Source of the DNA: QWOP01 sp003669605
Lineage (GTDB): Bacteria > Planctomycetota > Planctomycetia > Pirellulales > UBA1268
Direction: 5' to 3'
Length of the DNA stretch: 64,000 nucleotides
Assembly: GCA_947481985.1 (NCBI GenBank)
Contig: CANKIK010000006.1
Coordinates: 15,298-79,297, forward strand
A program made the position numbers and the translations under genes. Below, piece by piece: positions 27,801 to 35,144 of this stretch (its first letter is position 1; each line of letters opens with the position of its first letter). The notes below the pieces were generated by a model. The model saw only the letters and a program-made list of their open reading frames with translations. It ran no database searches and was not told where the DNA came from.

Positions 27801-28426
27801 CGGACCGCCTCCGCTGGACCCCGCAGAGTCGTTCTCTCGATGGGCACCGCCGCCCGCTTCGCCGCGGTCAGATCGCGATTGAGCCGTCGTACCAGATCGA
27901 CCGACAGCGGCTCGCACCACCGGCCTTCGAAGACCACTGATCCGTCCTTCCATGTGCCCCATGCAGGTAAGGTGGGGCGCGCGTGAAAGTCGGTGGACCG
28001 CTCGGCAATTCGCATGACAAGCGTCCGCACTCGGTTGCCGCCGGTCGAATCGTCACCCGGTGCTGGAGGCTCAAGCCGACTCCCGAGGAAAAAACACTCT
28101 ACCGCTTCCAGCGGGACGACCTCCATCCGCAGCGGGGCCAGTCGGACCAGGATCCGACGACAACCGCTCGCCACCCGGGGCCGCATGGCGACCATCAGCC
28201 AGCCTCCACCGAGCAAGAAGAGCAGGGTCGCCAGTCCTCCCACCATCAAGCGAGATGCCCCACCGAGCGGCCAGAGGATGGCCACGCTCACCAGCAAAGC
28301 CCCCGTCAGTCCGAACGCAGCCGCCACCAGGCGCCCCGGCAGCGGGTTGCCGCGCAGCCACACCCGTTCCTCGGCATGCACTGGGAGCGATAGAACGGCG
28401 GGATCGTGATCGCAACAGACAGTCAT
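27797..28426 (-). CDS. Hypothetical membrane protein upstream of mfnB
   Basis: The 209-residue protein has two adjacent hydrophobic segments (about 33-54 and 60-80) in an otherwise soluble protein. A Cys-Cys pair near the N-terminus is followed by the ERVWLRGNPLPGR juxtamembrane sequence, and a cytoplasmic-looking C-terminal domain carries Arg-rich and beta-rich stretches (RMEVVPLEAVECFFLGSR, VRTLVMRIAERSTDFHARP). I do not recognise the family. It is translationally coupled to mfnB (GTGA overlap), so it may be expressed with C1-cofactor synthesis, but no functional link can be read from it. An upstream GTG at 28471 would add 15 residues; the ATG at 28426 is preferred. Confidence 0.65.
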   Translation of the reverse strand: MTVCCDHDPAVLSLPVHAEERVWLRGNPLPGRLVAAAFGLTGALLVSVAILWPLGGASRLMVGGLATLLFLLGGGWLMVAMRPRVASGCRRILVRLAPLRMEVVPLEAVECFFLGSRLEPPAPGDDSTGGNRVRTLVMRIAERSTDFHARPTLPAWGTWKDGSVVFEGRWCEPLSVDLVRRLNRDLTAAKRAAVPIERTTLRGPAEAVR

Positions 28427-28756
28427 GGCTGCATTGGCGGAGACGGTACCGAGCTTCGGCTTCCAGGGCACAGTGCGCTTTCCTCCTGCGCCGGTCTATT
28501 TTACCATCACCGCCGCAGCACTGGTGGGCATCACTGTGGGCGGCTCAATCGCTGAACAAGAACGACCAGTAGGCTTTCGAATCGATGGCCTCAAGCGGCC
28601 GCACGAGACGATTGCGACTGTGGACCACTGAACAAAACGGAGGTTTTTTCAGTGGTGTTCCGGGTGGTGTTCCCAGTGAAATAACGTCAGGGATGACTTT
28701 TTTCTCGCTGCTTTGAGCCCGGATTCCCGAAACCCTCCGCCTCCAGAAGGCCAGCC
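28427..28756. other. Divergent intergenic region upstream of the antiporter gene
   Basis: These 330 bases separate the mfnB operon from the antiporter gene. No gene is seen. The right half holds the third dispersed hairpin element and an 8-bp stem. A direct repeat GTGGTGTTCC occurs at 28652-28661 and 28664-28673. Confidence 0.5.
28625..28710 (+). repeat. Dispersed hairpin element, copy 3 (upstream of the antiporter gene)
   Basis: There are two hairpins in series. The first is CCACTGAA (28625-28632) with TTCAGTGG (28648-28655). The second is CAGTGA (28674-28679) with TCGCTG (28705-28710), enclosing the core GTCAGGGATGAC (28686-28697) and a T run. The outer stem differs from those of copies 1 and 2 but still pairs, with one G-T. 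Upstream, the AAAACGGAGG block corresponds to a similar block beside copy 2. It ends 47 bases before the ATG at 28757. Confidence 0.7.
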
Positions 28757-30355
28757 ATGCACGACCTACCCTCCGTAGCCGCCCCCCCTCCGCCGGGCTC
28801 CGGAAGGTCCGGATGGCGAGCCGAGAGCCTCCTCGTGGCGATCCTAGCGGGCTACATCCTCGCCTGCCTCGCCGGCTGGCCGCAGGCAGGACGTGATCGG
28901 TTGGTGGCCCATCAGCACGCCGCCGCTTTGCACTCAGGCGGCCGAGCCCCTCTGGATCAGGGTGAGCCCGAACCCCATCAAGATACCGTTGCTGCGCCCC
29001 CACCGCTGACGACGCTCCCCTTTGTGCTCCTGCTCGCGGCGATCGCAGTCTTCCCGCTCGCCCCCCGTATCACCCACTGGTGGGAGCACAACTCGAGCAA
29101 ACTCCTCGTGGCCGGGCTGCTGGCAGCGCTGACCCTCTCCTACTACGCCTTTCTGCATCCCGACGCTGTCGATCTCCACTTCCCGGCGCACGCCGTCGTG
29201 CCGCCGTCGGCCGGGGGACCATCGTGGGCCACAGCGGGCGCCGTGCTCGCCAACGCTCTGCTTGCCGAATACGTGCCATTCATCACCCTCCTCTTCGCAC
29301 TCTACTGCGTCACCGGCGGCGTGCGAATCGAGGGGGATCTGATCGCGTCACCGCGGACAAACACCTCGTTCCTGGCAATCGGTGCGTTGTTGGCAAGTTT
29401 CATCGGCACCACCGGCGCAGCGATGCTCCTGGTGCGACCGCTGCTCGAGACCAACAAGGAGCGGAAGCACGTTGCCCACACGCTGGTGTTTTTCATCTTT
29501 ATCGTCTGCAACTGTGGTGGCTGCCTGCTGCCGATCGGTGATCCACCGCTCTTCCTGGGGTATCTGGAGGGGGTCGATTTTCTCTGGACGCTCTCGCTGT
29601 GGAAGCCCTGGCTGCTCACCAACGGGCTGTTGCTAGCGATCTACTTTCTCTGGGACACCTGCTTCGCCCATCCCCGCGAGACAGCCCGCGACATCGCCCG
29701 CGACGAGCGTCAGTCGACGCCGCTTTCGATCCGCGGCCTGTGGCCCAATCTCCCCCTGATGGCGGCGGTGATCGCCGCGGTCGCCCTCCTCGATCCCGCC
29801 AAGCCTTTCCCTGGGACAGCCTGGCATCCGTGGGTATTCCTCCGCGAGGCGCTGCTGGTGGGGATCGTCCTGGTGTCGCTCCTCCGGGGTGACAAGCGGA
29901 TCCGCGCCGACAACGGCTTCACCTACGGCGCGATCCTCGAGGTAGCAGCACTTTTCCTGGGGATCTTTATCTGCATGCAGCCGGCTCTGGCCATCCTCCA
30001 CGAGCGGGGAGCGACGCTTGGACTATCGAGCCCCCGGTCGTTCTTCTGGGCCACCGGAGCCCTGTCCAGCGTCCTCGACAACGCCCCGACCTACCTCGTG
30101 TTCTTCAAGGCGGCCCAGGCATTACCCTCGCCAGGGCCCACGATGGCCGGGGTGGAAGTGGGCCGTCTGGCTGCGGTGAGCCTCGGGTCGGTATTCTTGG
30201 GGGCCATGACCTACATCGGCAACGGCCCGAACTTCATGGTCAAGGCGATCGCCGAACAAGCGGGAGTGAGGATGCCGAGTTTCTTCGGCTACCTGCTCTA
30301 CAGTTTTGGCGTCCTCCTGCCGGTGTTCGTGTTCGTATCGCTCTTCCTTCTTTAG
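28757..30355 (+). CDS. NhaD-type sodium/proton antiporter
   Basis: The 532-residue inner-membrane protein has about eleven to twelve hydrophobic segments and belongs to the ion-transporter (ArsB/NhaD/CitMHS) fold. Telling blocks are TNTSFLAIGALLASFIGTTGAAMLLVRP (residue 195 on), the NCGGCLLPIGDPPLFLGYL hairpin with an acidic residue and Pro pair, and ATGALSSVLDNAPTYLVFF with MTYIGNGPNFMVKAIAE near the end. These are typical of NhaD-type antiporters with Asn/Asp-Pro re-entrant elements. It probably exports Na+ (or Li+) against H+, which would suit a marine or brackish planctomycete. The extra N-terminal loop (about 45-75, His-rich) is unusual. A different anion substrate is possible. Confidence 0.8.
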   Translation: MHDLPSVAAPPPPGSGRSGWRAESLLVAILAGYILACLAGWPQAGRDRLVAHQHAAALHSGGRAPLDQGEPEPHQDTVAAPPPLTTLPFVLLLAAIAVFPLAPRITHWWEHNSSKLLVAGLLAALTLSYYAFLHPDAVDLHFPAHAVVPPSAGGPSWATAGAVLANALLAEYVPFITLLFALYCVTGGVRIEGDLIASPRTNTSFLAIGALLASFIGTTGAAMLLVRPLLETNKERKHVAHTLVFFIFIVCNCGGCLLPIGDPPLFLGYLEGVDFLWTLSLWKPWLLTNGLLLAIYFLWDTCFAHPRETARDIARDERQSTPLSIRGLWPNLPLMAAVIAAVALLDPAKPFPGTAWHPWVFLREALLVGIVLVSLLRGDKRIRADNGFTYGAILEVAALFLGIFICMQPALAILHERGATLGLSSPRSFFWATGALSSVLDNAPTYLVFFKAAQALPSPGPTMAGVEVGRLAAVSLGSVFLGAMTYIGNGPNFMVKAIAEQAGVRMPSFFGYLLYSFGVLLPVFVFVSLFLL

Positions 30356-30369
30356 GGTCCCCCATCCGC

Positions 30370-31620
30370 GTGCCCCACACCAGACCATCCGACAGCTTTG
30401 ACCACGTCACCACCGACTCCCAACTGGCAGACTTAGTGGATCGGCTGGCCCAGCACTCGTTTGTCGCTTTCGACACCGAGTTTGTCTCCGAACACACCTA
30501 CCGCAGCCAGTTGTGCCTCATGCAGGTGGCGGCTCCGGGCATCCTGGCGGTCATCGACACGCTCAAGGTGCCGGAATTGAAACCGTTCTGGAACCTGCTC
30601 ACGGAGCCAAACCGGACCACCGTGGTGCATGCGGGGCGCGAGGAGATGGGCTTCATTCTCCACGCGATTTCTGCGCGGCCCTCCAAACTGTTCGATGTCC
30701 AGCTCGCCGCGGGTCTGGTCGACCACGACTACCCGGCGGGCTACGCCTCGATCGTCCGCCGATTCTTAAATCTCCCCACCAACAAAGGCGAGACGCGGAC
30801 CGACTGGCGGCAGCGTCCCCTCTCCCAAGCCCAACTCGACTACGCACTCGACGACGTCCGGCACCTGGAGAAGATCTGGCGGAAGATCGAGGGAAAGCTC
30901 GATGCGCTCGGCCGCACCGCCTGGATGGAGGAGGAGATGGCCAGTTGGCAGGCCGAGGTCGAGGAGTCGTTTATCCGCAAACGCTGGCGCCGTGTCTCGG
31001 GGCTCTCGGGGCTGTCGCGGCGTGAATTGGCCGTGGCCCGCGAACTGTGGCACTGGCGTGATGCAGTCGCCGAATCGCGCGACATGCCCCCCAAGCGCGT
31101 CCTCCGCGACGATCTGCTGGTGGAACTGTGCAAGCGGAAGAGCCCCGACCCCAATCAGATCTCAGCTATCCGTGGCATGCAGCGGTCCGATCTGCGGCAC
31201 ATCCTCGGCGGCCTCTCGGAGGCCATCGAACGGGGGCTGGCCCTGCCGGAAGACGAATGCCCCGGAGGGGAGAAGTTCAGTGCTCCACCGCCGCAATTGG
31301 CAGTCCTCGGCCAATTCATGGCCACGGCCCTCGCCGGCGTCTGCCGGCAGATGCAACTCGCTCCGGCGCTGGTGGGCACAGCGTCAGACATGCGCGATCT
31401 GCTGGCGCACAAGCTCGGCTACCACGCCGGCGATCGCGATCCGCTGCTGGCCTCCGGCTGGCGGGCGGAAGTCGTCGGTCCACTCGTCGACGATCTCCTC
31501 AGCGGACGGGCCGCGCTCCGCATCGGCGACCTCCGTTCACACGATCCCCTCGTCATTGAACGTTTCGAATCTGGCAGCGGGACATCTCCTCTGCCCCCCA
31601 CGCCCCCCACGCCCCTCTAG
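30370..31620 (+). CDS. rnd: Ribonuclease D-like 3'-5' exonuclease
   Basis: The 416-residue DEDD-superfamily exonuclease trims RNA 3' ends. Motif I (FVAFDTEF, Asp35 and Glu37), motif II (TTVVHAGREEMGFIL, with the aspartate position reading Glu) and motif III (LDYALDDVRHLEKIW, a DDVRHL version of Tyr-x3-Asp) lie within the first 175 residues. An HRDC-like helical domain follows (about 215-300, with ARELWHWRDAVAESRDMPPKRVL), then a further C-terminal helical region, as in RNase D. Length and order fit the family. The start is GTG at 30370, 14 bases after the antiporter stop, so the two genes may share a transcript. The Asp-to-Glu change at motif II is tolerated in some RNase D proteins. Confidence 0.85.
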   Translation: MPHTRPSDSFDHVTTDSQLADLVDRLAQHSFVAFDTEFVSEHTYRSQLCLMQVAAPGILAVIDTLKVPELKPFWNLLTEPNRTTVVHAGREEMGFILHAISARPSKLFDVQLAAGLVDHDYPAGYASIVRRFLNLPTNKGETRTDWRQRPLSQAQLDYALDDVRHLEKIWRKIEGKLDALGRTAWMEEEMASWQAEVEESFIRKRWRRVSGLSGLSRRELAVARELWHWRDAVAESRDMPPKRVLRDDLLVELCKRKSPDPNQISAIRGMQRSDLRHILGGLSEAIERGLALPEDECPGGEKFSAPPPQLAVLGQFMATALAGVCRQMQLAPALVGTASDMRDLLAHKLGYHAGDRDPLLASGWRAEVVGPLVDDLLSGRAALRIGDLRSHDPLVIERFESGSGTSPLPPTPPTPL

Positions 31621-31644
31621 CCTCTCTGGGAGTTCCAACGAACC

Positions 31645-32373
31645 ATGAATCTCCTCCGCTGCTCAAGTGCCCTCCGGGGCTTGGTTGCGCTCCTCGTGCT
31701 CATGGTATTGAGCATCAGCGCCGGGTTCGGCATCGTCACCCCGGTACTCGGTGACGAACCGGCCTGGCAAGAGTGGTTTGAGGATGGATCGCTCGAGCGA
31801 TTCCGGATCGTCAGCGGCACCGCCACCTATACGGTAATCGACGGCGTCCTTGTCGGCACCACGGCCGAAGGGAGCCCAAACACGTTCCTCGCCACCAAGG
31901 CACCGCTGCAGGATTTCGAACTGGAGTTCGAGGTCAAGGTCGATAACGAACTCAACTCCGGGGTTCAGGTCCGCAGCCATCTCGCCAAAGAGGGGGAGAA
32001 GCCAGAGGGTGCCGGAGGCCCGCTGCCGGCCGACCGGCTTTACGGTCCGCAGTGCGAGATCTCGATCGACGGCCACGCCGGCAACTTCTACGACGAGGCC
32101 CGCCGCGGGGTCTGGTGGAGCGGCCTGACCGGCACCGATTCGATCCGCACCGACGCTGCCAAGGCTGCCTTCAAAAAGGGGGAATGGAACGCCTACCGGA
32201 TCGTGGTCGTGGGGGATCACTTTCAAAGTTGGATCAACGGTGTCCCCACTGCCGATTTCCGCCAAGCGAATGACCCGGAAGGGCACATTGGGTTTCAGGT
32301 GCATGGCATCGGCAAGGGCACTGGTCCCTACTCGGTCCGCTGGCGGAAAGTTCGCGTCAAGGCACTGAACTGA
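31645..32373 (+). CDS. Secreted DUF1080 (3-keto-disaccharide hydrolase-like) protein
   Basis: The 242-residue protein has a signal peptide (about 1-36) and one concanavalin-like jelly-roll domain of the DUF1080 family. The blocks ATYTVIDGVLVGTTAEGSPN, FELEFEVKVDNELNSGVQVRS, YGPQCEISIDG and EWNAYRIVVVGDHFQSWINGVPTADF are characteristic. Members in planctomycetes are numerous; some bind or cleave oxidised sugars, and many are untested. It lies 25 bases after the RNase D stop, so cotranscription is possible, but the functions are unrelated. Probably periplasmic. Confidence 0.85.
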   Translation: MNLLRCSSALRGLVALLVLMVLSISAGFGIVTPVLGDEPAWQEWFEDGSLERFRIVSGTATYTVIDGVLVGTTAEGSPNTFLATKAPLQDFELEFEVKVDNELNSGVQVRSHLAKEGEKPEGAGGPLPADRLYGPQCEISIDGHAGNFYDEARRGVWWSGLTGTDSIRTDAAKAAFKKGEWNAYRIVVVGDHFQSWINGVPTADFRQANDPEGHIGFQVHGIGKGTGPYSVRWRKVRVKALN

Positions 32374-32424
32374 TCCATCGCCATCGGGGCCACCGGACGG
32401 CCCTGTTCAACGGCAAGGGAAGCC

Positions 32425-33195
32425 ATGGCCAGCCAAAACCGATCATCCTCACCGCAGCGAGTTTCCACTTCGCATTTGGCCGGCGTGCAGACCTCCGCGC
32501 CCGGCGCTAGCCAGAAGCCCAGCGGAAAAGTTGTCGCCCCCGGGCCGTCCCACCGCACCGCGCGGGAAGCCTCCGGGAAGGTGATCACAGCGCCTGACGA
32601 TTGGGTGCTCCTCGAGCCCGGCGACGCCGCACTGACGCGCCGCGTGAAGGCGGCGGGCGACCACTGGGTGGTGGAGGAGAAGCACGGCAGGCGGAACTTC
32701 TCCCGCGGGGTGTGGGCTCCAGAGGCAACGGTGGAGCGCATCCGGCAGGCACTGATCGCGGAACGATCAACCGATGCCTGGGCGAAAAAGCAGGCCGCGG
32801 CGGCACGGCGACGCGAGTCGGAGCAGACGGAGTATGTCGGCGACTTCCAGACGGCGGTGCTCGCCTTCCTGTCCTTCAACGACAGGTATGCCGACCGGGC
32901 CCTGCGGCTGGCGCGCGTGGTCACCGCGCATGCCACGCCCGTGGGAAGTGGCACCGTGGCCCGCACGGAGCGAATTCCGATCGAACGCCGCGCGGAGGCA
33001 GCGGTGATCGCCTGGCTGCGGCACCAGACGACCGCCTACGATCAGATGAAGATTCCGCGGGTCAAGGGGAAGCGGCGCGAGGTGCGGCGGATGCTTGCCG
33101 ACCGTTCGCGCAGCCTCCTTGCCCGCTACCGCGACGGTGCTCCACTTCAGCCCGGCTGCCCGCTTGCCACAGCGATCGACGCCCTCTCTGGATGA
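32425..33195 (+). CDS. DUF2293-domain protein
   Basis: This 256-residue soluble protein has an N-terminal Ser/Pro-rich 55 residues, then a domain containing DDWVLLEPGDAALTRRVKAAG and WVVEEKHGRRNFSRGVWAP (nucleic-acid-binding look). A DUF2293-like C-terminal domain follows, with RIPIERRAEAAVIAWLRHQT, the highly conserved-looking TAYDQMKIPRVKGKRREVRR, and a final ARYR helix. DUF2293 is known mainly as a domain of unknown function in fungi and some bacteria. The many Arg/Lys suggest RNA or DNA binding. It is 10 bases upstream of the release-factor-like gene on the same strand, which is compatible with a translation- or ribosome-related role, but this is only inference. Confidence 0.75.
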   Translation: MASQNRSSSPQRVSTSHLAGVQTSAPGASQKPSGKVVAPGPSHRTAREASGKVITAPDDWVLLEPGDAALTRRVKAAGDHWVVEEKHGRRNFSRGVWAPEATVERIRQALIAERSTDAWAKKQAAAARRRESEQTEYVGDFQTAVLAFLSFNDRYADRALRLARVVTAHATPVGSGTVARTERIPIERRAEAAVIAWLRHQTTAYDQMKIPRVKGKRREVRRMLADRSRSLLARYRDGAPLQPGCPLATAIDALSG

Positions 33196-33205
33196 CGATG
33201 CCCTT

Positions 33206-33700
33206 ATGCATCCAGCCGCCATCGCTGCCGACGACCTCCTCCAAGCCTGCACGGAGACACGCACGAAGCGGAGCGGCCCCGGCGGCCAGCATCGCAACAA
33301 GGTGGAAACGGCAGTCATCCTTCATCACGATCAGACCGGCGTGTCGGCGGAGGCATCGGAGCGGCGGAGCCAGGCCGCCAACCGTCGCGTGGCCCTCTTC
33401 CGGCTGCGTCTCAGACTGGCGCTGGAGCATCGTCAGGCCCCGGAGCCCGAGCCATCGTGGCTGTGGCAATCGCGTGTGCGTGATGGCAGGCTGGCCATCG
33501 CCATCGACCACGATGACTATCCCGCGCTCGTCGCCGAGGCCCTCGACCGGCTCGTGGCCGTGAATCTCGACATGCCCACGGCGGCCGCCGCGTTTGCCAT
33601 CACACCCACCCAACTCGGCCGGCTGTTCGAAAAAGCACCGGCTGCCTGGCAGAAGCTCAACCAACTCCGCTCGACTGCAGGGATGAAGCCTCTGCGCTGA
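33206..33700 (+). CDS. Peptide-chain-release-factor-like protein (GGQ domain only)
   Basis: The 164-residue protein carries the GGQ loop (SGPGGQHRNKVETAV, Gly26-Gly27-Gln28) that triggers peptidyl-tRNA hydrolysis on the ribosome. It lacks the codon-recognition and N-terminal domains of RF1/RF2, which places it with ArfB/ICT1-like rescue factors or the stand-alone RF-1-domain proteins. The C-terminal part has LRLRLALEHRQAP, then a helical AFAITPTQLGRLFEKAPAAWQKLN segment. It lacks the very basic tail used by ArfB to sense empty mRNA channels, so ribosome rescue is possible but not clear. The ATG at 33206 is ten bases after the DUF2293 stop. Confidence 0.75.
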   Translation: MHPAAIAADDLLQACTETRTKRSGPGGQHRNKVETAVILHHDQTGVSAEASERRSQAANRRVALFRLRLRLALEHRQAPEPEPSWLWQSRVRDGRLAIAIDHDDYPALVAEALDRLVAVNLDMPTAAAAFAITPTQLGRLFEKAPAAWQKLNQLRSTAGMKPLR

Positions 33701-33807
33701 TCTCGGCTCCTCAAACGTGTGCGCCCGCCACAGGGGGGAGGAACGCTCCAGTGCCCCGGGCCCCTGGACGGCCGAGAGGGCCGATCCCGCCGCTCACGAG
33801 CCGTCCG

Positions 33808-34422
33808 TCAGGGTCTGCCGCGAGGCGGACGGAATGTCCTCCTGCTGCTTGCAGCCCTGCTTCGTACGACACACCCCTCTGCATGGTCGTTGACGAGCCC
33901 CATGGCCTGCATGAAGGCATAGACGGTCGTCGGGCCGACAAACTTCCATCCCTGTTTCTTCAATGCCTTGGAGAGTGCGATCGATTCGACCGCTGTCGAG
34001 GCCGTGTGTGGGTGGGCAGCCCTCGGCTTCGGTTCGAACCGCCAAACGTAGGCCGCGAACGACCCTTCCCTCTCGATGAGTTCGCCGACACGGTTGGCGT
34101 TGTTGACGACCGCCTCAATCTTGCCCCGGTGCCGCACGATCCCTTCGTCCTGCAGCAACCGGCCGATGTCTCTCTCCGTGAATCGTGCCACCCTGGTGTA
34201 GTCGAAGCCCTCGAATGCTCTGCGGAAGTTCTCCCGTTTGGCAAGGATCGTGCGCCAACTCAAGCCCGATTGAAATCCCTCGAGAGAGAGCTTCTCGAAG
34301 AGCCGGACGTCATCATCGACGGGGAATCCCCACTCGGTGTCGTGATAGCGCAGGTATTCGGCTGTTGCGGCGCACCAGTGGCAACGGGTCTTTCCGTCGG
34401 CGCCAACGATGATGGCAGTCAT
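33808..34422 (-). CDS. tag: DNA-3-methyladenine glycosylase I
   Basis: The 204-residue protein removes 3-methyladenine from alkylated DNA as the first step of base excision repair. It has the TagI look: the N-terminal zinc Cys in RCHWC, the YHDTEWGFP active-site block with its Glu, FEKLSLEGFQSGLSWRTILAKRENFRRAFEGFD, and the C-terminal FVGPTTVYAFMQAMGLVNDHAEGC with the His and Cys that complete the zinc snap. The final 16 residues are Arg-rich and outside the core. The length is close to the usual 190. The TTG at 34440 is less likely than the ATG at 34422. Confidence 0.95.
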   Translation of the reverse strand: MTAIIVGADGKTRCHWCAATAEYLRYHDTEWGFPVDDDVRLFEKLSLEGFQSGLSWRTILAKRENFRRAFEGFDYTRVARFTERDIGRLLQDEGIVRHRGKIEAVVNNANRVGELIEREGSFAAYVWRFEPKPRAAHPHTASTAVESIALSKALKKQGWKFVGPTTVYAFMQAMGLVNDHAEGCVVRSRAASSRRTFRPPRGRP

Positions 34423-34567
34423 GAGAGTGGACCGGTCCAACGCGTCGGCGAGGATGAATCCCAGGGCTTGTTCACCGCGGCCCGGCGGCAGGTGGGAGAA
34501 ACGAAACGTCCGGTGGACATGCTTTCGGCGTCACATGCAGTCTGGCGGAGCGCGATACCAGTCCGGC

Positions 34568-34861
34568 CTAGTCGATCGCCTCGATGATCCGGATGTCCCG
34601 ATCGACGGCGTCGCCCAAGGCGCGAAGCGCTTCCTGGTAGGCGGGGCTGTCGTGGGCGGCGACCGCCTTGGCGACGCTGTCGAATTCCATGAGCACGGTG
34701 CGTTCCCGGAGCCCCGCTTCATAGACCTGGGCCGGGTTCCCCCGGGCGAGCGTCCTCGCGCCGGCTGCCTGGAGCGCGGGAACGGCGATCGCTGCATAGG
34801 CAGCGAGCGCTTCAGGGTCGCGAATCGAGCGGTAGGTGGTGATCCAATAGGCTTTGGGCAT
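34568..34861 (-). CDS. DUF1330-domain small protein
   Basis: The 97-residue single-domain protein has the ferredoxin-like dimeric barrel pattern of DUF1330: the first strand AYWITTYRSI, helix DPEALAAYAAIAVPALQAAGA, second strand ARTLARGNPAQVYEAG, RTVLMEFDSVAKAVAAHDSPAYQEALRALG, and the last strand RDIRIIEAID. Family members are widespread small proteins without an established reaction. No neighbour gives a clue, as the flanking genes on this strand are tag and the propeller/glycosidase. The ATG at 34861 begins exactly at the first strand. Confidence 0.85.
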   Translation of the reverse strand: MPKAYWITTYRSIRDPEALAAYAAIAVPALQAAGARTLARGNPAQVYEAGLRERTVLMEFDSVAKAVAAHDSPAYQEALRALGDAVDRDIRIIEAID

Positions 34862-35144
34862 GGAGCGATGACCATCGAGACGGGAAAGTGGGCACAGAGG
34901 GGCGCGAACGATCCCCATATTCGCAAAAGAATACCAAGATCCTCGCAACGGGCGGCGCACAATCCGGCGCCCTTCCCGACGATCTGTCACCGCCTGCCCG
35001 ATGCCGTCCGGGCTGGGATCGTGGCCACCGGTAGGCCCGAAGGCTTCCAAACTCGGTCCCACTCAGCCCCTTCTGGCCAGGCAAGAGGATGGCGGTGGTG
35101 GACGCAGACTCTCAAACCCGCTGCTCCAGTCCATCCACTGCCTG